Assembly: GCA_026002975.1 (NCBI GenBank)
Contig: BPGJ01000013.1
Span: 1 to 64,000 of the forward strand
Direction: 5' to 3'
Origin: Acidimicrobiia bacterium
GTDB taxonomy: Bacteria > Actinomycetota > Acidimicrobiia > Spongiisociales > ZC4RG35
Length of the DNA: 64,000 nt
The notes beneath the pieces are model-generated. The model worked only from the letters and a program-made list of their open reading frames with translations. It was not told where the DNA came from and ran no database searches. This document shows, piece after piece, positions 1 to 8,694 of the stretch; position 1 is the stretch's first letter; each line of letters opens with the position of its first letter. Made by a program: the position numbers and the translations under genes.

Positions 1-1224
1 CGCGTCGGGGTTGAACACGACGATGTCCGCGTCCGAACCCACCGCGATGGTGCCCTTCTGGGGGTACATGCCGAACATCTTGGCGGGCGTGGTCGAACAA
101 ACCTCCACCCAGCGGTTGAGGCCCAGCCGACCCTCGGCGACCGCACCGTGGTAGATCAGCTCCATCCGGTTCTCCACCCCTGGCAGGCCGTTGGGGATCT
201 TCGAGAAGTCCCCTTCCCCGAGTCGCTTCTGGGCGGGCAGTCCGGCGAACTCGTCGAAGCAGAACGGGCAGTGGTCGGTGGACACCACCTGAAGGTCGTT
301 GGTGGCCAGACCCGCCCACAGAGCATCCTGATGGCCCTCGGCCCGGTCCCTCAGCGGTGGTGAGCAGACGTACTTCGCTCCCTCGAAGCCGTTGCCCAGG
401 TCGTCCAGTGACAGGAACAGGTACTGGGGGCAGGTCTCGGCGAACACGTTCATCGCCTGGTCCCGGGCGATGGTCACCTCTTCCAGCGCCTCCTGAGCCG
501 ACATGTGGACGATGTAGAGCGGACAGCCCGCCACCTCGGCGAGTTTGATCGCCCGGTGGGTGGCTTCGCCCTCCAGCACCGACTTGCGGACGATCCCGTG
601 GTAGATCGGGTCGGTCTCACCCCGTTGCAGGGCCTGCTCGATCAGCACGTCGATGGCGATGCCGTTCTCGGCGTGCATCATGATGGTCGAGCCGTTCTCG
701 GACGCCTTCTGCATCGCCCTGAGGATCTCACCGTCGGTGGAGTAGAACACCCCCGGGTAGGCCATGAACATCTTGAAGGAGGTGACCCCCTCGTCGACCG
801 CCTGGTCCATCTCCTTGAGGGACTGCTCGTTGACGTCGCCGATGATGAGATGGAACCCGTAGTCGATGGCGCAACGGCCCTCCGCCTTGGCCATCCACGC
901 CTCCCATCCCTCCATGAGGCCCTGACCCTTGGCCTGCACGGCGAAGTCGACGATGGTGGTGGTGCCGCCCCAGGCGGCCGCCCGGGTGCCGGTCTCGAAG
1001 TCGTCGGAGGCGAAGGTCCCGCCGAACGGCAGCTCCATGTGGGTGTGCACGTCGATGCCCCCTGGGATCACGTAGCGTCCCGAAGCGTCGATCACCTGGT
1101 CGGCCTCCCAGGTCTCCGCCCCTCCGGCGGCGATGGCGGCGATCTTCTCGTCCTCCACCAGGACGTCGGCCTCCATGGTCTCGGTGGAGGTGACGATCGT
1201 TCCGTTCTTGATCACGATCCGCAT
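1..1224 (-). CDS. hydA: Dihydropyrimidinase / D-hydantoinase (3' end lies outside window)
   Basis: Reverse-strand translation from ATG at 1224: MRIVIKNGTIVTSTETMEADVLVEDEKIAAI...GGIDVHTHMELPFGGTFASDDF...; amidohydrolase HxH motif; open to the window edge. Confidence 0.93.
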   Translation of the reverse strand, partial: MRIVIKNGTIVTSTETMEADVLVEDEKIAAIAAGGAETWEADQVIDASGRYVIPGGIDVHTHMELPFGGTFASDDFETGTRAAAWGGTTTIVDFAVQAKGQGLMEGWEAWMAKAEGRCAIDYGFHLIIGDVNEQSLKEMDQAVDEGVTSFKMFMAYPGVFYSTDGEILRAMQKASENGSTIMMHAENGIAIDVLIEQALQRGETDPIYHGIVRKSVLEGEATHRAIKLAEVAGCPLYIVHMSAQEALEEVTIARDQAMNVFAETCPQYLFLSLDDLGNGFEGAKYVCSPPLRDRAEGHQDALWAGLATNDLQVVSTDHCPFCFDEFAGLPAQKRLGEGDFSKIPNGLPGVENRMELIYHGAVAEGRLGLNRWVEVCSTTPAKMFGMYPQKGTIAVGSDADIVVFNPDA

Positions 1225-1233
1225 GGTTCCTCC

Positions 1234-2523
1234 CTATTCCACCGCTTCGATGGCCTCTTCCAGGATCCGATAGCCCTCGTCGGCTTCCTCCTCGGTGAGG
1301 GTGAGAGGCGGGGCGATCCGCAGCACGTTCCCGTACAGGCCCCCCTTGCCCACCAGCAGGCCCCGGCGTCGGGTCTCCTCCATCACCGCCGAGGTGGCCT
1401 CCGGGTTGGGTTCCTTGCCGCCGGGCCGCACCAGTTCCACCCCGATCATCAGGCCCTTGCCCCTGACGTCCCCGACGATGGGGGAGCGGTCCCGCAGATG
1501 GTCGAGTCGGGCCTTGAGGTGGCTCCCCACCTTGTAGGCGTTGGTCTGCAGGTCGTTGGCGAGGATGAACTCGATGTTGGCCAAGGCTCCGGCCGCGGCC
1601 AACGGGTTGCCGCCGAAGGTGGAGATCGAGTTGGCCTGGATGCAGTCCATGATCTCGGCCCGGGCGATCACCCCGCCCATGGCCAGGCCGTTGCCGACCC
1701 CTTTGGCGAAGGTGATGATGTCGGGCACCACCCCGTGGGCTTCGATACCCCAGAAGTGCTCGCCGGTGCGCCCCCATCCGGTCTGCACCTCGTCGGAGAT
1801 GAACAGGATGCCGTGCTCGTCCAGCACCTCCTTCATGGCTCCGAAGAAACCGTCCGGTGGGGTGACGAACCCGCCGACCCCCTGGATGGGCTCGGCGATC
1901 ATCGCAGCCACGTCGCCCGAGGTCGCCACGTCGATCATGTGGCGGAGGTCGTCGACACAGGCCGCGATGAACTGGTCGTCGGGAAGGTGACCGAAGGGGC
2001 TGCGGTAGCGGTACCCGCCGTGTACGTAGGTCACCTGGAGCGGGCTGAGGCTGGACGGCGACCACGACCGGTTGCCCGTCACCGAGATGGCCGAGAACGA
2101 TCGACCGTGATAGCTGTTGCGCAACGCCAGGATCTGGTTGGAGTGCCGGTAGGCGGTGGCCAGCAGGAGTGCCGTGTCGTTGGCCTCCGTCCCCGAGTTG
2201 GTGAAGAACACCTTGGCGTCGGGGATGGGCGACAGCTCGGCGATCTTCTCCGCCAGTTCGATCTGGGGTTCGATCAGGTACAGGGTCGAGGTGTGGAGCA
2301 TCTTCTCGGCCTGCCGTTTGATCGCCTCGACCACCTGGGGCACCTTGTACCCCGAGATGGTGGTGAGGATCCCCCCGAAGAAGTCGAGGTAGGTGTTGCC
2401 CTCGGCGTCCCGGACCCGGCAGCCCTCGCCGTCCACCAGCGATATGGGTTCCTGGTAGTAGAGCGCCAGCCAGGAGGGCATCACCCTCCGATGGCGGGCG
2501 AGCAGGTCGGCGTGGAGACCCAC
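1234..2523 (-). CDS. Class-III PLP aminotransferase (AGXT2 / beta-alanine or aminoisobutyrate transaminase-like)
   Basis: VGLHADLLARHRRVMPSWLALYYQEPISLVDGEGCRVRDAEGNTYLDFFGGI...ISDEVQTGWGRTGEHFWG...ITFAKGVGNG; GTG start at 2523 avoids overlap with the upstream gene. Confidence 0.9.
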   Translation of the reverse strand: MGLHADLLARHRRVMPSWLALYYQEPISLVDGEGCRVRDAEGNTYLDFFGGILTTISGYKVPQVVEAIKRQAEKMLHTSTLYLIEPQIELAEKIAELSPIPDAKVFFTNSGTEANDTALLLATAYRHSNQILALRNSYHGRSFSAISVTGNRSWSPSSLSPLQVTYVHGGYRYRSPFGHLPDDQFIAACVDDLRHMIDVATSGDVAAMIAEPIQGVGGFVTPPDGFFGAMKEVLDEHGILFISDEVQTGWGRTGEHFWGIEAHGVVPDIITFAKGVGNGLAMGGVIARAEIMDCIQANSISTFGGNPLAAAGALANIEFILANDLQTNAYKVGSHLKARLDHLRDRSPIVGDVRGKGLMIGVELVRPGGKEPNPEATSAVMEETRRRGLLVGKGGLYGNVLRIAPPLTLTEEEADEGYRILEEAIEAVE

Positions 2524-2534
2524 AGGCGCCTCCT

Positions 2535-3377
2535 CTACGGCCGAACCAGGTCGCCGTACATGTCGGGTCGCCGGTCCCGGTAGAAGGCCCACACCCGGCG
2601 AACCTCGTCGATCATGTCGAGGTCGAGGTCCCTCACCACCAGCTCCTCCTCGGTGTCGGACGCCTCACCTTCGACGATCTGGCCACGGGGATCCACGAAG
2701 TAGGAGGAGCCGTAGTAGTCGTTGTCGCCGAACGGCTCCTTCCCCACCCGGTTGATGGCCGCCACGAAGTACTCGTTGGCCACCGCCGCGGCGGGTTGCT
2801 CCAGCTTCCACAGGTACATGGAGAGACCCCGGCTGGTGGCGGACGGGTTGAACACGATCTTGGCGCCGTTCAGACCCAGGGCTCGCCACCCTTCGGGGAA
2901 GTGGCGGTCGTAGCAGATGTACACGCCGATCCGACCCACCGCGGTGTCGAACACCGGGTAGCCCAGGTTCCCCGGCCGGAAGTAGAACTTCTCCCAGAAG
3001 CCCTTCACATGGGGGATGTGGGTCTTCCGGTACTTGCCGAGGTAGGTGCCGTCGGCGTCGATCACCGCCGCCGTGTTGTAGTAGAAGCCCTCGTCCTCCT
3101 TCTCGAACACCGGGACCACCAACACCATCCCGGTCTCCTTGGCGACGCTCTGCATCAGCCGGGTGGTGGGGCCGTCGGGTACCGGCTCGGCGTAGGAGAA
3201 GTGCTCGTCCTCCTGGACCTGACAGAAGTAGGGGCTGTAGAAGAGCTCCTGGAAGCACATCACCTGGGCGCCCTGGGCGGCGGCGTCCCGGGCGTACTTC
3301 ACGTTCTTTTCGATCATCGAGTCCTTGTCGCCCGTCCACGCGGTCTGCACGACCGCGGCACGCACCACGTTGGCCAT
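2535..3377 (-). CDS. Nitrilase-superfamily amidohydrolase, beta-ureidopropionase / N-carbamoyl-amino-acid hydrolase-like
   Basis: MANVVRAAVVQTAWTG...CFQELFYSPYFCQ...YRKTHIPHVKGFWEKFYFRPGN...GVYICYDRHFPEGWRALGLNGA (E-K-C triad). Confidence 0.9.
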   Translation of the reverse strand: MANVVRAAVVQTAWTGDKDSMIEKNVKYARDAAAQGAQVMCFQELFYSPYFCQVQEDEHFSYAEPVPDGPTTRLMQSVAKETGMVLVVPVFEKEDEGFYYNTAAVIDADGTYLGKYRKTHIPHVKGFWEKFYFRPGNLGYPVFDTAVGRIGVYICYDRHFPEGWRALGLNGAKIVFNPSATSRGLSMYLWKLEQPAAAVANEYFVAAINRVGKEPFGDNDYYGSSYFVDPRGQIVEGEASDTEEELVVRDLDLDMIDEVRRVWAFYRDRRPDMYGDLVRP

Positions 3378-3418
3378 CGGTTCCTCCTCGGTCGATCCGA
3401 TTCCAAACCTACTAGAAG

Positions 3419-3447
3419 CTGGGGGCCGCCCGCCGGGCGGCCCCCAG
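3419..3447 (-). terminator. Intra-operonic GC-rich stem-loop (terminator/processing hairpin)
   Basis: ctgggggccgccc-gcc-gggcggcccccag: perfect 13-bp stem, 3-nt loop, between the SBP stop (3457) and the beta-ureidopropionase start (3377); no T-tract. Confidence 0.55.
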
Positions 3448-3456
3448 ACCGTGCGG

Positions 3457-4587
3457 CTATTCGCCGCCTTCCCTGAGTTCCACCGTCACCGGCTGCCACC
3501 CCGAGCCGATCACGTCGAGGCCCTCGGCTTCGAGTTCGGCCACCGCGGCTTCCGCCAGGTCGGTGCGGTAGGCGTCGGGACCGGGGTCGGCCTCGATCAC
3601 GTTCTGGCTGGTGGCCACGTCGATGGTCTGGGCCCACAGGTCGGGGTCCATGATCCCGATCTTGAGGGGCGACGGCCAGATCAGTTTGTTGATCTCGTTG
3701 AGCTGCCACTGCTGGTGACTGGCGCCGAGGGTGGGGCCGTTGGCGAGGACGATGTCGACGCACTCCTGGAAGTTGTCCCGGCAGAAGATCCAACCCCTGA
3801 ACGAGGCCTTCAGGAACCTACGCGCCAGATCCTGGTTGGCGGGGTCCTCCAGCCAGTCGGCCCGGACCCACACCGCGTCCTGGAGCATGGCGGTGGCGAT
3901 CTCCGGGTCGTTGAAGTCGACCACCAGCAGGTCCTCCGGCTGGTAGAGCTCACCGGTTTCCGGGTTGACCGCCTCCAGCACCTGGGCGTACTCGTTGTAG
4001 GTCATGGCCTGAGCGGCGTCGACCTCCCGGTTGAGGAGCAGGGACATGTCGAAGGGCTGCTGCACCAACTCCACATCGGGAACGTCGAACTTCTCGATGG
4101 CAGCGGTCAGCTCGAACTCGTTGCCGAATCCCCAGGTGCCCACCTTCTTGCCGGCCCATTCGGTGGGATGGTCGATCCCGGTGTCCGCCCACGACACCTC
4201 GAGGGTCCCCGACCGCTGGAACACCTGGGCGATGTTGACCAGACCGGCACCCTCCTCGTTGGACACCAACGCCTTGGGAACCCAAGCCAGACCGAATTCG
4301 GCCTGCCCGGCCGCCACCACCTGCTGGGGCACGATGTCCACCGCCCCTTCCAGGATGGTCACGTCCAGGCCCTCGTCCGCGTAGTAACCCTGGTCGACCG
4401 CGGCGAAGTAGCCGGCGAACTGGCTCTGGGTCACCCATTGGAGCTGCAACTTCACCGGAGTGAGCTCCGCGGGCGCTTCGGTGCCTCCCGGCGCCGCGGT
4501 GGTGGAGGTGCCTCCCCCGCCGCAAGCCGCCGCCAGCATCACCGTCGCAGTGACCAGGGACCAGAGTCCCCAACGATGCTTGGGCAT
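3457..4587 (-). CDS. ABC transporter substrate-binding lipoprotein, NMT1/SsuA/THI5-like
   Basis: MPKHRWGLWSLVTATVMLAAACGGGG lipobox; VKLQLQWVTQSQFAGYFAAVDQGYYADEGLDVTILEGAVDIVPQQVVAAGQAEFGLAW. Confidence 0.92.
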   Translation of the reverse strand: MPKHRWGLWSLVTATVMLAAACGGGGTSTTAAPGGTEAPAELTPVKLQLQWVTQSQFAGYFAAVDQGYYADEGLDVTILEGAVDIVPQQVVAAGQAEFGLAWVPKALVSNEEGAGLVNIAQVFQRSGTLEVSWADTGIDHPTEWAGKKVGTWGFGNEFELTAAIEKFDVPDVELVQQPFDMSLLLNREVDAAQAMTYNEYAQVLEAVNPETGELYQPEDLLVVDFNDPEIATAMLQDAVWVRADWLEDPANQDLARRFLKASFRGWIFCRDNFQECVDIVLANGPTLGASHQQWQLNEINKLIWPSPLKIGIMDPDLWAQTIDVATSQNVIEADPGPDAYRTDLAEAAVAELEAEGLDVIGSGWQPVTVELREGGE

Positions 4588-4669
4588 GTTCTGTCTCCTG
4601 TTCTGTCGTGTGTCCCGCCCCGTTGTCTGACAAGGTGAAACTAGCCGGTCCGTCCGGCCGATGCCGCCT

Positions 4670-5440
4670 TCAGCCGGATCGGAGGGAGACGTGCCAGGGC
4701 ATGGCTAGTCGCTCGGCGGCCAGCACCACCGCGTAGAAGCCGATCCCCATCACCGAGCCGACGATGATCGCCGCCCACGCCTCCGCGAAGTGGAACAGCG
4801 CCGCCTGCTGGGAGATGTAGACGCCCAGGGCCTGCCGGGATCCACCGAAGTACTCGGCGACGATGGCTCCGATCACGGACAGCGCCGTCCCGACCTTGAG
4901 GGCACTGAACAGGAAGGGCAGGGAGTTGGGGATCCGCACCTTCCACAGCACCTCGAGCGGACGAGCCGCGTAGGAACGCATCAGCTCCAGCTCGGAGGTC
5001 TTCACCTCGGTCAGGCCCCTCACCATGTTGATCATCACCGGGAAGAACACCATCACCGCCACCACCGTCATCTTCGACAGCGGGTTGGTTATCCCGAACC
5101 ACTGGTTGGTGATGGGAGCCAGGGCGATGATCGGCGTCGAGTTGGCCGCCACCGCGAACGGAAGGATCCCCTCCCTCACCAGGGACCAGCGGGCCGTGGC
5201 CAGAGCCGCCAACACCGCCAAGACGGCGCCCATGGCGAATCCTCCCACCGCCTCCCTCAGGGTGAACAGCCCGGCGGGCACCACCACCGGAAGCTCTCGC
5301 AGGAAGGTGCCGGCGATCACCGACGGTCGGGGCAGAAGGAAGCCCTGGATGTCGAAGACGACCACGAACGCCTCCCACACCGCCAGGCCGGCCACGAACA
5401 GGCCCGCAGCCGGCAGATAGCGGCCGAGCCAGGTCGTCAT
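4670..5440 (-). CDS. ABC transporter permease (SsuC-like)
   Basis: Hydrophobic permease with EAA-like loop: ELMRSYAARPLEVLWKVRIPNSLPFLFSALKVG. Confidence 0.9.
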   Translation of the reverse strand: MTTWLGRYLPAAGLFVAGLAVWEAFVVVFDIQGFLLPRPSVIAGTFLRELPVVVPAGLFTLREAVGGFAMGAVLAVLAALATARWSLVREGILPFAVAANSTPIIALAPITNQWFGITNPLSKMTVVAVMVFFPVMINMVRGLTEVKTSELELMRSYAARPLEVLWKVRIPNSLPFLFSALKVGTALSVIGAIVAEYFGGSRQALGVYISQQAALFHFAEAWAAIIVGSVMGIGFYAVVLAAERLAMPWHVSLRSG

Positions 5441-6222
5441 GGAACCTCCACCTCGACGCCTCGCAGAGCTTCACGCACCTGGGTGAGGAGTTCGAAGAAA
5501 CGCGGGTCCTCCCTGGTATCGAAGGTTCGGGGGCGGGGCAGGTCGATGTCGATGGTCTCCACTATCCGACCCGGTCGGGGGGACATGACGACAACCCGAG
5601 TCGAGAGGAACACGGCTTCCGGTATCGAGTGGGTGACGAAGACGATCGTCTTGCCGGTGCGCTGCCAAATGCGCATCAGCTCCATCTGGAGCCGTTCCCG
5701 GGTCATCTCGTCGAGGGCGCCGAAGGGTTCGTCCATGAGGAGAAGAGCCGGGTCGAACGACAGCGCCCGGGCGATCGCCACCCGCTGCTGCATGCCGCCG
5801 GACAGCTGCCAGGGGTAGTGGTCGGCGAACCCGCCCAGCTCGACCAGGTCGAGCATCTCCCTGGCCTTGGCCCTCCTCGCCCTGGGGTCCATCCCCATGA
5901 TCTCCAGGGGGAGCTCCACGTTGCGGATCACCTTCCGCCACTCCAGGAGGGTGGCCTGCTGGAACACCATGGCGTAGTCCCGGTCGAGCCGGGCTCGGGA
6001 GGCGGGTTTGCCGTTGACGGTGACCGTGCCCGAGGTGGGGGAGAGCAGGTCGCCGATAAGGCGCAACAGGGTGCTCTTGCCGCAGCCCGAGGGTCCGATC
6101 AGCGAGACGAAGTCTCCGGGTGCTATCTCCAGGTCGATGCCGCTCAGGGCGGTCACCTCGTCGGCGCCGCCCTGGTTGAAGACCATGTGGACCCCGTCGA
6201 TCGACACCATCGATTCAGCCAC
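5437..6222 (-). CDS. ABC transporter ATP-binding protein (SsuB/TauB-like)
   Basis: GPSGCGKSTLLRLIG Walker A; LSGGMQQRVAIARAL signature; LLLMDEPFGALD Walker B. Confidence 0.95.
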   Translation of the reverse strand: MAESMVSIDGVHMVFNQGGADEVTALSGIDLEIAPGDFVSLIGPSGCGKSTLLRLIGDLLSPTSGTVTVNGKPASRARLDRDYAMVFQQATLLEWRKVIRNVELPLEIMGMDPRARRAKAREMLDLVELGGFADHYPWQLSGGMQQRVAIARALSFDPALLLMDEPFGALDEMTRERLQMELMRIWQRTGKTIVFVTHSIPEAVFLSTRVVVMSPRPGRIVETIDIDLPRPRTFDTREDPRFFELLTQVREALRGVEVEVP

Positions 6223-7123
6223 CCGCGCCTCCTCTCCTCACCACCAGCCTCTCCACCCCGGACACCAGGCCCACGAAGGCGATACCGAGCAACGCCGACA
6301 CCAGGATGGCCCCGTACAGCTTCTCGGGACCGGAGATGTAGTAGTAGCTGAAGGTCAGGAGGGACCGCCCCAGGCCCTCGTTGAGGCCTGCGGGGAGCTC
6401 CCCGATGATGGCGCCGATCACCGAGGCGGTGGCCGAGACCTTGAGGGCGGTGAACACGTATGGGAGCGCGGCCGGAACCTGGAGCTTCCAGAGCATCTGG
6501 GATGGTGTGGCCGCATAGGAGCGCATCAACTCGGTGGCGGTGGCGGGAGGCGACAACAGACCGCGCAGGGTGTTGATGGTCACCGGGAAGAAGGTGAGGT
6601 AGGCGGCGATCAACGAGACCGACACCCAGGCGGGCCAACCCACCGCCGACCCCCAGATCACCACCATCGGGGCGATGGCGATGAGCGGCACGGTCTGGGA
6701 GATCACCACGTAGGGCATCAATCCCCGTTCCAGCAGCTTGGAGCGGGCGAACGCCACTCCCAGCAGGAATCCGAGGGTGGACCCTCCCAGGAAGCCGGTG
6801 GCGGCTTCCCTCCATGTGAACAGGGCGTTCTTGAGCAGGAAGGGGAAGAGAAGCTCATCCGAGCCTCGCTGCCTGGGGGAGAAGAGAGCGGCGAGGATGT
6901 CCCAGACGTGGGGCATCGACTTGTCGTCTCCCCGCACGGGAAGCGCAACGTCGGTGAACGGGACCCGACCTCCGGTGGCCCCCGCCATGAGCTTGTAACC
7001 CTCCCAGGCGGCGACTACGCAGGCGAGGACCAGCAGGAAGGCGAAGCCCTTCCTCAGGTTGGCGATTGGGGGTCGCAGGGCAGGACCCGGCAACGGACGG
7101 GCTATAGCCACCTGATCCTGCAT
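6215..7123 (-). CDS. ABC transporter permease (second, SsuC-like)
   Basis: MQDQVAIARPLPGPALRPPIANLRKGFAFLLVLACVVAAWEGYK...ELMRSYAATPSQMLWKLQVPAALPYVFTALKVS; start at 7123, not the 8623 of the long antisense ORF. Confidence 0.9.
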   Translation of the reverse strand: MQDQVAIARPLPGPALRPPIANLRKGFAFLLVLACVVAAWEGYKLMAGATGGRVPFTDVALPVRGDDKSMPHVWDILAALFSPRQRGSDELLFPFLLKNALFTWREAATGFLGGSTLGFLLGVAFARSKLLERGLMPYVVISQTVPLIAIAPMVVIWGSAVGWPAWVSVSLIAAYLTFFPVTINTLRGLLSPPATATELMRSYAATPSQMLWKLQVPAALPYVFTALKVSATASVIGAIIGELPAGLNEGLGRSLLTFSYYYISGPEKLYGAILVSALLGIAFVGLVSGVERLVVRRGGAGG

Positions 7124-7156
7124 GGGACAACTGTAAACCGGGTGGCCCGCCGCCCG

Positions 7157-7162
7157 TATCCT
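7157..7162 (+). promoter_or_regulatory. Putative leaderless -10 (TATCCT) of pepA
   Basis: 6 nt from ATG 7169. Confidence 0.45.
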
Positions 7163-7168
7163 CGGGTC

Positions 7169-8581
7169 ATGCAGATCAGAAGGATCCGATCGATCTCCCA
7201 GAGTCGGGCCGATGCCCTGGTGGTCGGTGTGCTCGAGGGCGGGGAGGTGCCCCGCAACATCCGTTCCCTGATCTCGCAGGAGACCCTCCAAGCCAGACGG
7301 TTCGAGGGTCGACTGGGTGAGGTCGCGGCCCTGTCGGCCAGAGAGGGGTCCCCGGTGCCGTGGGTGGTGCTGACCGGCCTGGGGTCCACCGCCGATCACG
7401 AGGCCGTCCGCCAAGCCGCCGGGTACGCCCGGCGTGCCGTCGACTGGGCCCGGACCCTGGCCACCACCCTGGCTTCCATTCCGATCGAAGGCGCGGCCGC
7501 GGCGACCGTCGAGGGGTTCGGTCTGGCCGACTACGCCTTCACCGAATACCGCTCCCAGCCGGCCAGCGACGAGACCGTCTTGGAGCTGGTGGGGCGAGCA
7601 CCTCGGCCCGAGGTGGACCGGGCGCAAGTGGTGGTGGACGCCGTCGGTATGGCCCGCGACCTGGTCAACCGGCCGGCGGCCGACAAGCCACCTCGGGCGC
7701 TGGCATCGGGGATCGCCGAGGAGATGCCCCCGGGGGTGGAGGCCGAGATCTGGGGGCCGGACCGTCTCCGGGAGGAACGACTGGCCGGCATCCTGGCAGT
7801 GGGAGCCGGTTCGCACCGGGAGCCCTGCCTGTTGCAGCTCCGCTACCGGGGGGGAGGACCGAGACTGTGTCTGGTGGGCAAGGGGGTCACCTTCGACTCG
7901 GGTGGGCTGTCGTTGAAGAACCCCGATCAGATGGAGGCGATGAAGACCGACATGGCCGGGGGAGCCGCGGTGGCTGCCGCCACTTGGGCGATCGCCCGAC
8001 TGGGAGTGCCACTGGACGTCACCACCTACGTCCCTCTGGCCGAGAACATGCCGGGCGGAGGCGCCCAGAGACCCGGCGACGTGATCCGTTACCGCAACGG
8101 GAAGACCGTCGAGGTGTTGAACACCGACGCCGAAGGTCGGCTCATCCTCGCCGACGCCCTGTGTCTCGCTTCCGAGGTGGAGCCGGAACTCATCGTCGAC
8201 GTCGCCACCTTGACCGGGGCGTGCAAGATCGCCCTGGGTGAGAAGATCGCCGGGCTGTTCGGTCGACCCGACGAGGCGGTCGAACGGGTGAGGGCGGCGG
8301 CCGAGGCGGCCGGGGAGCGGGTGTGGCCGATGCCGCTGCCCGCCGACTACCGGAGGCTGATCGACTCCGACGTAGCCGACATGAAGAACACCGGAGGCCG
8401 GTTCGGCGGAGCGATCACCGCAGCGGCGCTGCTCGCCGAGTTCGTCGGGGAGGGGATTCCCTGGGCCCACCTCGACGTGGCCGGACCGGCACGATCCGGC
8501 CAGGCCGAGCACTACGTCCCGAAGGGCGCCACCGGCTTCGGAGTGCGGACCCTCGTCGAACTGGCGCTGGGGATGGTCTAG
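7169..8581 (+). CDS. pepA: Leucyl aminopeptidase (M17)
   Basis: VGKGVTFDSGGLSLKNPDQMEAMKTDMAGGAAVAAATWAIA...NTDAEGRLILADAL... Confidence 0.95.
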   Translation: MQIRRIRSISQSRADALVVGVLEGGEVPRNIRSLISQETLQARRFEGRLGEVAALSAREGSPVPWVVLTGLGSTADHEAVRQAAGYARRAVDWARTLATTLASIPIEGAAAATVEGFGLADYAFTEYRSQPASDETVLELVGRAPRPEVDRAQVVVDAVGMARDLVNRPAADKPPRALASGIAEEMPPGVEAEIWGPDRLREERLAGILAVGAGSHREPCLLQLRYRGGGPRLCLVGKGVTFDSGGLSLKNPDQMEAMKTDMAGGAAVAAATWAIARLGVPLDVTTYVPLAENMPGGGAQRPGDVIRYRNGKTVEVLNTDAEGRLILADALCLASEVEPELIVDVATLTGACKIALGEKIAGLFGRPDEAVERVRAAAEAAGERVWPMPLPADYRRLIDSDVADMKNTGGRFGGAITAAALLAEFVGEGIPWAHLDVAGPARSGQAEHYVPKGATGFGVRTLVELALGMV

Positions 8582-8694
8582 CCATCGAAGCGAGGACATC
8601 CGGCGGGGATCTCCTGGTCGCATCCCCCTAGCCTTTGGTCCGATCTGCGGTGCTGCCGACGATCGACGTTGAGAATCCTGGTGGTGCCGAGCTG

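Noticed and set aside
505-2583. 692-aa plus-strand ORF (and other very long ORFs such as 51569..54457 -, 14450..15970 -, 46082..48394 -)
   Set aside because: Antisense shadow ORFs typical of high GC. They lie opposite genes with unmistakable homology, and their compositions are implausible.
6215-8623. 802-aa minus ORF joining a permease to sequence antisense to pepA
   Set aside because: Only the part from MQDQVAIARP (7123) downstream is permease-like; the rest is antisense to leucyl aminopeptidase.
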